Assembly: GCA_016882555.1 (NCBI GenBank)
Contig: VGPQ01000022.1
Coordinates: 1 to 10,773 of the forward strand
Direction of reading: 5' to 3'
Source: Cyanobacteria bacterium M_surface_7_m2_040
GTDB taxonomy: Bacteria > Cyanobacteriota > Cyanobacteriia > PCC-6307 > Cyanobiaceae
Length of the DNA stretch: 10,773 nucleotides
Under the pieces are notes generated by a model. The model did not search any database, was not told the origin of the DNA, and worked only from the letters and a program-made list of their open reading frames with translations. This document shows positions 5,915 to 10,773 of this stretch, one piece after another (positions within the stretch are counted from its first letter, which is position 1; every line of letters begins with the position of its first letter). The position numbers and the translations under genes were made by a program.

Positions 5915-8900
5915 CTGCCGGGTTTGAACGCTGCTGCTTACACCCCAAGCACCCACGAGCCCATCGCGATCATTGGCATCGGCTGCCGCCTGCCCGGCGG
6001 CGCCAACTCGGCTCAGGCCTTCTGGCAGTTGCTGCGCGAGGGTCGTTCGGCGATCAGCGAGGTGCCCAGCGAGCGCTGGGACCTGGCGACCCACTTCGAT
6101 GCCGATCCGCAGACGCCGCTGCACCAGCACGTGCGCCATGGCGGCTTTGTGGATGGCATCGACCAGTTCGATGCCGCCTTTTTCGGCATTTCACCGCGGG
6201 AAGCGGTGTGCATGGATCCGCAGCAGCGCCTGCTCATGGAGGTGGCCTGGCAGGCGATCGAGTCGGCCGGCCAGCCCCTGGACGCGATCCGCGGCACCCG
6301 CACGGCCGTGTTCATGGGCATCTCGAGCTCGGACTACAGCTCGCTGCTGTGGGCCTCGCCCGAGAGCTTCCGCATCCCCGACAACGAACCGTTTGTGCTG
6401 CCGGGCAACACCGGCTGCATCGCCGCCAACCGGCTCTCCTATTTCTTTGACCTCAAGGGTCCCAGCTTCACGGTGGATACCGCCTGCAGCAGTTCGCTGG
6501 TGGCGGTGCACCTGGCCTGCGAGAGCCTGTGGCGCGGCGAAAGCACGGCGGCCCTGGTGGGGGGCGTGCAGGCCCTGATTCATCCGGGTATCCAGAGCAG
6601 CTTCTGCAAGGCCGGGTTGCTGGCCCCGGATGGCCGTTGCAAAAGCTTTGATGCCGCTGCCAATGGCTATGTGCGCAGCGAGGGCGCCGGGGCCGTGCTG
6701 CTCAAGCCACTGTCGGCGGCCCAGGCCGATGGCGATCCCATCGTGGCGCTGATCCACGGCACCGCGGTCAATTCCGATGGCCGCTCCAACGGCATGGTGG
6801 CCCCCAACCTGCGGGCCCAGGTGGCCTGTGTGCGCGCGGCGTTTGAGCGGGCCGGCATTGATCCGGCCGCCACCCAGTACGTGGAAGCCCACGGCACCGG
6901 CACCCGCCAGGGCGATCCGATCGAGCTGCGGGCCCTCGGCACGGTGCTGGGTGAGGGGCGCGCCGAAGAGCAGCCCTGCCGCGTGGGCTCGGTCAAAACC
7001 AACCTGGGCCATTCCGAAACCGCCGCCGGCATCACCGGCTTGATCAAGGCGGCGCTCAGCATTCAGCACCGCCAGCTCCCCCCCAGCCTCAACTTCCGCA
7101 CGCCCAATCCAGCGATCGATTTCAGCGGTCTCAAGCTTCAGGTGCAAACCGAGCTGGAGCCGTTCCCCCGCGCCGATGAACCGGCCGTGGTGGGGGTGAG
7201 CTCGTTTGGCTTTGGCGGCACCAATGCCCATGTGGTGCTGTCGGATGCTCCCAAGCCGCCGCCGCCGCCCCGCTACGGCCAGCGGATGCCGCAGCAGCTG
7301 CTGTGTGTGTCGGCCCGCACCGAAGACGCCCTCAGGCAGCAGGCCGCCCAGCTGGCCGAGTTGCTACGCAGCAAGCCCAATCTGGCCCTCAGCGACCTTT
7401 GTGCCAGTGCCAACGTGCGTCGCACCCATTTCGTGCGCCGCCTGGTGTGCCTGGGGGCCGATCGGGCGGCCCTGCAAAGCCAGCTCGAGGCCTGTGCCAG
7501 CGGCGGCAGTGCCGCCGCCGAGGCAGCCGCTGCCGTGGTGGGCCAGGCGTCGCGCCGCCCGGGCAAGCTGGCGTTTCTGTTTACCGGTCAGGGCTCCCAG
7601 GCCCTGGGCATGGCGCGGGGGCTGCACGAGCAGCATCCGCTGTTTCGCGAAGCCTTTGATCGGGCCACGGCCCTGCTCGATCCGCTCCTCGATCAGCCCC
7701 TGGCCAGCGTGCTGTTCCCGGCTGAGGGTGCTGAAGAGCAGGCCGCCACCCTCCTCAACCAGACCGGCTTCACCCAGCCGGCCCTGTTTGTGGTGGGTTA
7801 TGCGTTGGCGCAGCTCTGGCAGAGCTGGGGGCTCAAGCCCGATCTGCTCATGGGTCACAGCGTTGGTGAGATCGTCGCGGCCCATTTGGCTGGTGTCTTC
7901 AGCCTCGAGGATGCGGTCAAGCTGGTGGCGGCCCGCGGCCGCTTGATGCAGGCCCTGCCCAAGGGCGGCGCCATGGTGGCCCTGATCGCCCCCGCGCAGC
8001 AGGTTCAGGATCTGATCGATGCAGTGCCCAGCGGCTCAAAAGCGGCCGCTGGTCTGGCGATTGCGGCTTACAACGGCCCCACCAACACCGTGGTCTCAGG
8101 GCCTCAGAAAGCCCTCGACGCGCTGGTAAAGGTGGCCCAAAGCGCCGGCATCGCCTGCCACCCCTTGGCGGTGTCGCATGCGTTTCATTCGCCGGCCATG
8201 GCGCCGATGCTTCAAGACTTCGAGCAGGTGCTGCGCCAGATTCGCTTCTCGCCCCCCAGTCGACCACTGGTGAGCAATGTGAGCGGCGAGCTGGCCGGTC
8301 CTGAGATCGCCCAGAGCGATTACTGGTGCGACCACGTGCTCAGCCCCGTGCGCTTTGCCCAAGGCATGGCCACCCTGGCGGCCCAGGGGGCGGTCACCTT
8401 TGTGGAGCTGGGCGCCAAGCCCACCCTGATCGGGATGGGGCGCCAATGCCTGGAGGGCCCCTTCGCTTGGTGGCCCAGCCTGCGCCCCGGCCAAGACGAC
8501 TGGCAGGTGATCCTGCGCAGCCTCGCCGAATTGCATCGCAGCGGCTATTCCATCAATTGGAAGGGTTTTCATCACCCCTTCCCGCACCGGCAAGTGGCCC
8601 TGCCGGGCTATCCGTTTCAACGGCAACGCTATTGGTGGAGTCGTACTGGCGAAGGCGAAGCCCCTGCCAGCGTGTGGTTGGGTCACATCCTGGGCGATGG
8701 CGTCGCTGCGGCCTCGATGGCGCCGATTCCGGGGGCGTTGTCTGCTGCGGCAGCCTCCAGTCCAGAGGCTGTTGGGCCCGCGGGCTGGATGGGCCTGGAG
8801 CCAGTGGAGCTGCCGGGTGGCCAGGAGCGCCGCTTTCAGACCAGCCTGTCGGCAGCGGCGCCGGCCGATCTCGACGATCACCGCATCCGCCGCCAGGTGG

Positions 8901-10773
8901 TCTTTCCGGCGGCGGGCTTTGTGCAACTCGCCCTGCAGGCGGCCCAGGCCCAGGAGCTGCCGCTGACCCTGGCAGAACTGAGCCTCGATCAGCCGCTGCG
9001 GCTCAGCGATGCCAACGCTGCTGAGCTGCAACTGGTCTGGGGCGTGGAGGAGCTCACATTTCACAGTCGCCAGTGCGGCTCTGCTGCGGCCTGGCGCTCC
9101 CATGGTTCTTGCGCAGCTGCGAGCCTTCCCCGCGCCGCCGCGCCAGCGGCTGAACCACCGCTCCGCGGTGAGTCGGTTGCATCCGCGGCTGAAGCCCTCG
9201 ATCTCAGCGGCTTCTATGGGGCCCTGGCGGCCTTCGGGCTCAGCTATGGCCCCGCCTTCCGCAGCCTGGTGAGCCTGCAGCGTCTGGGCGATCGCGCCTG
9301 GGCCACGGTGCAGCGTCAGCAGGGGGCTCAGGACTGGGCCCTGCTCGATGGTTGCTTCCAGGCGGTGGCCGCCACCCTCGACCCCGAAGCCGCGGCCGGC
9401 CAACTCTTCTTGCCGGTGGGCTTCGAGGCGATCCACCTGCAGCAGCTGCCCCTGCCCGACCGGCTGCAGTGTCAGGTGCAGCTGCGCCCTAGCGACGAAC
9501 CGGCCTTTGTGCTGGCCGATCTGTTGTTGCTGCCGCCCGACGGCCAGGGGGATGGCACTGGGCCCGCTGTGCAGCCGGAGCCCCTGGGTTGGATCCGCGG
9601 CTTCCGCCTGCGGCGCCTGCCCCGTGCCGCCCTCGATTGGCTGTTCCCGCTCGAGGCGGCCGATGCCTCGGGCGCGGCATCGCTCCATGAGCCCGGGCCG
9701 GCTGATTGGCTCGTGCGGGCCGAGTGGGAAGCGATTCCCGCTGGTGATCTTGCGGTTGCAGCTGCGGCCTCCACCACGTCACCTCCAGGCCTGATCCGGG
9801 CCAGCGAGCTGGGCCCCGACCCTGTGGCAGCGGTCACAACCTTGTTACAGCTGGCACAACAGGCTCCCCCTCAGGATTCAGCCGCCCCGGTTTGGGTGTT
9901 GCTCGACACCCCTGAGAACCCCGCCCTCAGCGGCGCCCTTGATGGGTTTGCCAAGGCAGCGGCGCTCGAGCAAGGCCAACGGCAATGGTTGCGGATTCAC
10001 CTGTTGCCTCCCGCTGCCCCAGCAGCTCCAGACCCCGGTTCCACCACAGCCGATCTGAACGCCAGCCTGCCCTGGGCCCAGATCGAGGCGCTGGCCCCAT
10101 CTGAGCTGGCCCTCGCCTGGGATGGCCGCCAGCTGCTGCGCCAGCGCCTGCGGCCGCTGCCGCCCGAGCGCTTCCGCTTTGCCACCCGCAGCTTCGGCCT
10201 GCTCGAGAGCCTGGAGCCCCAGCCGATCGCGGCGCCGCAAGGGCCCAGCGATCCGTCCGCCCCCGGCCCCGGCGAACTCGAACTGGCGGTGGAGGCCACC
10301 GGCCTCAACTTCCGCGATGTGCTCAATGCCCTGGGCCTGCTGCGGGCCTACAGCCGCCAGCTGGGGCTCGACGAGGCCGCCCAGGTGCCCTTTGGCGGCG
10401 AATGCGTCGGCACGGTGACCGCCGTGGGCCCCGGCGTGGATCCCAAGCTCATCGGCAGCCGCATGCTGGCGGCCCTGGCCGTGGGCAGCCTGGCCAGCCA
10501 TGTGAACAGCCGCGCCGAGCTGTGCGTGCCCCTGCCGGCGTCGCTCACCCCAGCGGAGGGGGCCAGCGTCAGCACGGCGTTCCTCACCGCCATCTATGGC
10601 CTGCAAACCTTGGCCGCACTGAAGAAAGGCGAAACGGTTCTGATCCATGCGGCGGCTGGCGGCGTGGGCCAGGCGGCGGTGCAGGTGGCGCTGCGCGCCG
10701 GGGCCCGGGTGCTGGCCACGGCCAGCGCACCCAAGCAACAGGCCCTGCTCGATCAGGGCGTCGAGGCGGTGTT
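5912..10773 (+). CDS. Type I PKS, highly reducing module KS-AT-DH-(KR structural)-ER, partial at right edge
   Basis: About 1620 residues are visible, in one uninterrupted frame. The ketosynthase (about 18-445) has Cys192 in TACSSS, His327 in EAHGTGT and His367 in NLGH. The acyltransferase (about 552-850) has FTGQGSQ, Ser650 in GHSVGE and HAFH at 756-759, the pattern known for malonyl-CoA selection; its post-AT linker is LPGYPFQRQRYWW (from 897). The dehydratase (about 925-1215) has catalytic His990, Asp1146 in LLDGCFQ and a YGPAF motif, but the Gly of HxxxGxxxxP is Arg994. A KR structural half follows (about 1230-1400, with GALDGFAKAAALEQG). The enoylreductase starts near 1427, with GLNFRDVLNALG and the NADPH loop AAAGGVGQAA (1580-1589). 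A KR catalytic half and an ACP should lie beyond the edge. Full reduction to a saturated chain is predicted. No in-frame ATG exists near the start after the in-frame TGA at 5879; GTG 5912 (weak GAAG upstream) is preferred and TTG 5924 is possible. The N-terminus before the KS is only about 17 residues, with no docking helix. Confidence 0.92.
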   Translation, partial: MLPGLNAAAYTPSTHEPIAIIGIGCRLPGGANSAQAFWQLLREGRSAISEVPSERWDLATHFDADPQTPLHQHVRHGGFVDGIDQFDAAFFGISPREAVCMDPQQRLLMEVAWQAIESAGQPLDAIRGTRTAVFMGISSSDYSSLLWASPESFRIPDNEPFVLPGNTGCIAANRLSYFFDLKGPSFTVDTACSSSLVAVHLACESLWRGESTAALVGGVQALIHPGIQSSFCKAGLLAPDGRCKSFDAAANGYVRSEGAGAVLLKPLSAAQADGDPIVALIHGTAVNSDGRSNGMVAPNLRAQVACVRAAFERAGIDPAATQYVEAHGTGTRQGDPIELRALGTVLGEGRAEEQPCRVGSVKTNLGHSETAAGITGLIKAALSIQHRQLPPSLNFRTPNPAIDFSGLKLQVQTELEPFPRADEPAVVGVSSFGFGGTNAHVVLSDAPKPPPPPRYGQRMPQQLLCVSARTEDALRQQAAQLAELLRSKPNLALSDLCASANVRRTHFVRRLVCLGADRAALQSQLEACASGGSAAAEAAAAVVGQASRRPGKLAFLFTGQGSQALGMARGLHEQHPLFREAFDRATALLDPLLDQPLASVLFPAEGAEEQAATLLNQTGFTQPALFVVGYALAQLWQSWGLKPDLLMGHSVGEIVAAHLAGVFSLEDAVKLVAARGRLMQALPKGGAMVALIAPAQQVQDLIDAVPSGSKAAAGLAIAAYNGPTNTVVSGPQKALDALVKVAQSAGIACHPLAVSHAFHSPAMAPMLQDFEQVLRQIRFSPPSRPLVSNVSGELAGPEIAQSDYWCDHVLSPVRFAQGMATLAAQGAVTFVELGAKPTLIGMGRQCLEGPFAWWPSLRPGQDDWQVILRSLAELHRSGYSINWKGFHHPFPHRQVALPGYPFQRQRYWWSRTGEGEAPASVWLGHILGDGVAAASMAPIPGALSAAAASSPEAVGPAGWMGLEPVELPGGQERRFQTSLSAAAPADLDDHRIRRQVVFPAAGFVQLALQAAQAQELPLTLAELSLDQPLRLSDANAAELQLVWGVEELTFHSRQCGSAAAWRSHGSCAAASLPRAAAPAAEPPLRGESVASAAEALDLSGFYGALAAFGLSYGPAFRSLVSLQRLGDRAWATVQRQQGAQDWALLDGCFQAVAATLDPEAAAGQLFLPVGFEAIHLQQLPLPDRLQCQVQLRPSDEPAFVLADLLLLPPDGQGDGTGPAVQPEPLGWIRGFRLRRLPRAALDWLFPLEAADASGAASLHEPGPADWLVRAEWEAIPAGDLAVAAAASTTSPPGLIRASELGPDPVAAVTTLLQLAQQAPPQDSAAPVWVLLDTPENPALSGALDGFAKAAALEQGQRQWLRIHLLPPAAPAAPDPGSTTADLNASLPWAQIEALAPSELALAWDGRQLLRQRLRPLPPERFRFATRSFGLLESLEPQPIAAPQGPSDPSAPGPGELELAVEATGLNFRDVLNALGLLRAYSRQLGLDEAAQVPFGGECVGTVTAVGPGVDPKLIGSRMLAALAVGSLASHVNSRAELCVPLPASLTPAEGASVSTAFLTAIYGLQTLAALKKGETVLIHAAAGGVGQAAVQVALRAGARVLATASAPKQQALLDQGVEAV

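Noticed and set aside
9061..9200. Possible frameshift in the dehydratase, where the protein becomes Ala/Ser/Pro-rich
   Set aside because: Translating through it keeps the same frame, and DH motifs on both sides (His990; YGPAF and Asp1146) are in register, so it is a linker-like insertion rather than a break.
9288..9295. GCGATCGC, the HIP1 palindrome common in many cyanobacteria
   Set aside because: I found one copy; at this base composition about 0.4-0.5 copies are expected by chance in the window, so it does not identify the host.
1..10773. Mobile elements, CRISPR arrays, tRNA or rRNA genes
   Set aside because: No transposase, direct-repeat array, terminal inverted repeat or RNA-like fold was seen; coding sequence fills nearly the whole window.

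Overview
The window is a very GC-rich (about 70% by eye) piece of a type I polyketide synthase (PKS) locus with every gene on the + strand. The protein and codon style, and the pairing of a PKS with a terminal thioester reductase, a Rieske oxygenase and a probable glycosyltransferase, would suit a high-GC picocyanobacterium (Cyanobium/Synechococcus type). No diagnostic housekeeping gene is present, so this assignment is weak; another high-GC bacterium is possible.

Layout. Positions 1-171 hold the last 56 codons of an upstream gene that looks like the C-terminus of a GT-B glycosyltransferase. It overlaps by 8 bp a 1556-residue PKS (164-4834) with domain order KS, eroded AT, KR, ACP, thioester reductase. 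That PKS overlaps by 4 bp (GTGA) a 334-residue Rieske oxygenase (4831-5835). The tight overlaps suggest one translationally coupled operon. A perfect 12-bp-arm hairpin (5806-5836) spans the oxygenase stop codon and looks like a terminator. After a 76-bp relatively AT-rich gap, a second PKS starts at about 5912 with a non-ATG codon and runs off the right edge. It shows KS, AT, DH, a KR structural half and ER, and is therefore a highly reducing module. This gene has no in-frame ATG near its start and no stop in the window, so a simple ORF finder may miss it.

How the genes may work together (inference). The second PKS has an intact AT with the malonyl-type HAFH motif and could build a reduced acyl chain, possibly iteratively. 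The first PKS would add the last two carbons, reduce the beta-keto group to a hydroxyl (its KR is B-type by its LDD motif and it has no DH), and release the chain reductively through its thioester reductase. The predicted end group is a 1,3-oxygenated long-chain alcohol or aldehyde. The Rieske enzyme could oxidise the chain further, and the glycosyltransferase could add sugar. This resembles the logic of heterocyst-glycolipid (hgl) biosynthesis, but the architecture (AT-eroded terminal module, Rieske enzyme in the operon) is not one I recognise as a described system.

The points most worth checking are the shrunken AT region of the first PKS, which lacks the serine nucleophile; the glutamate in place of aspartate in the Rieske enzyme's iron site; the arginine in the HxxxG motif of the DH; and the two inverted repeats around the boundary between the two transcription units.
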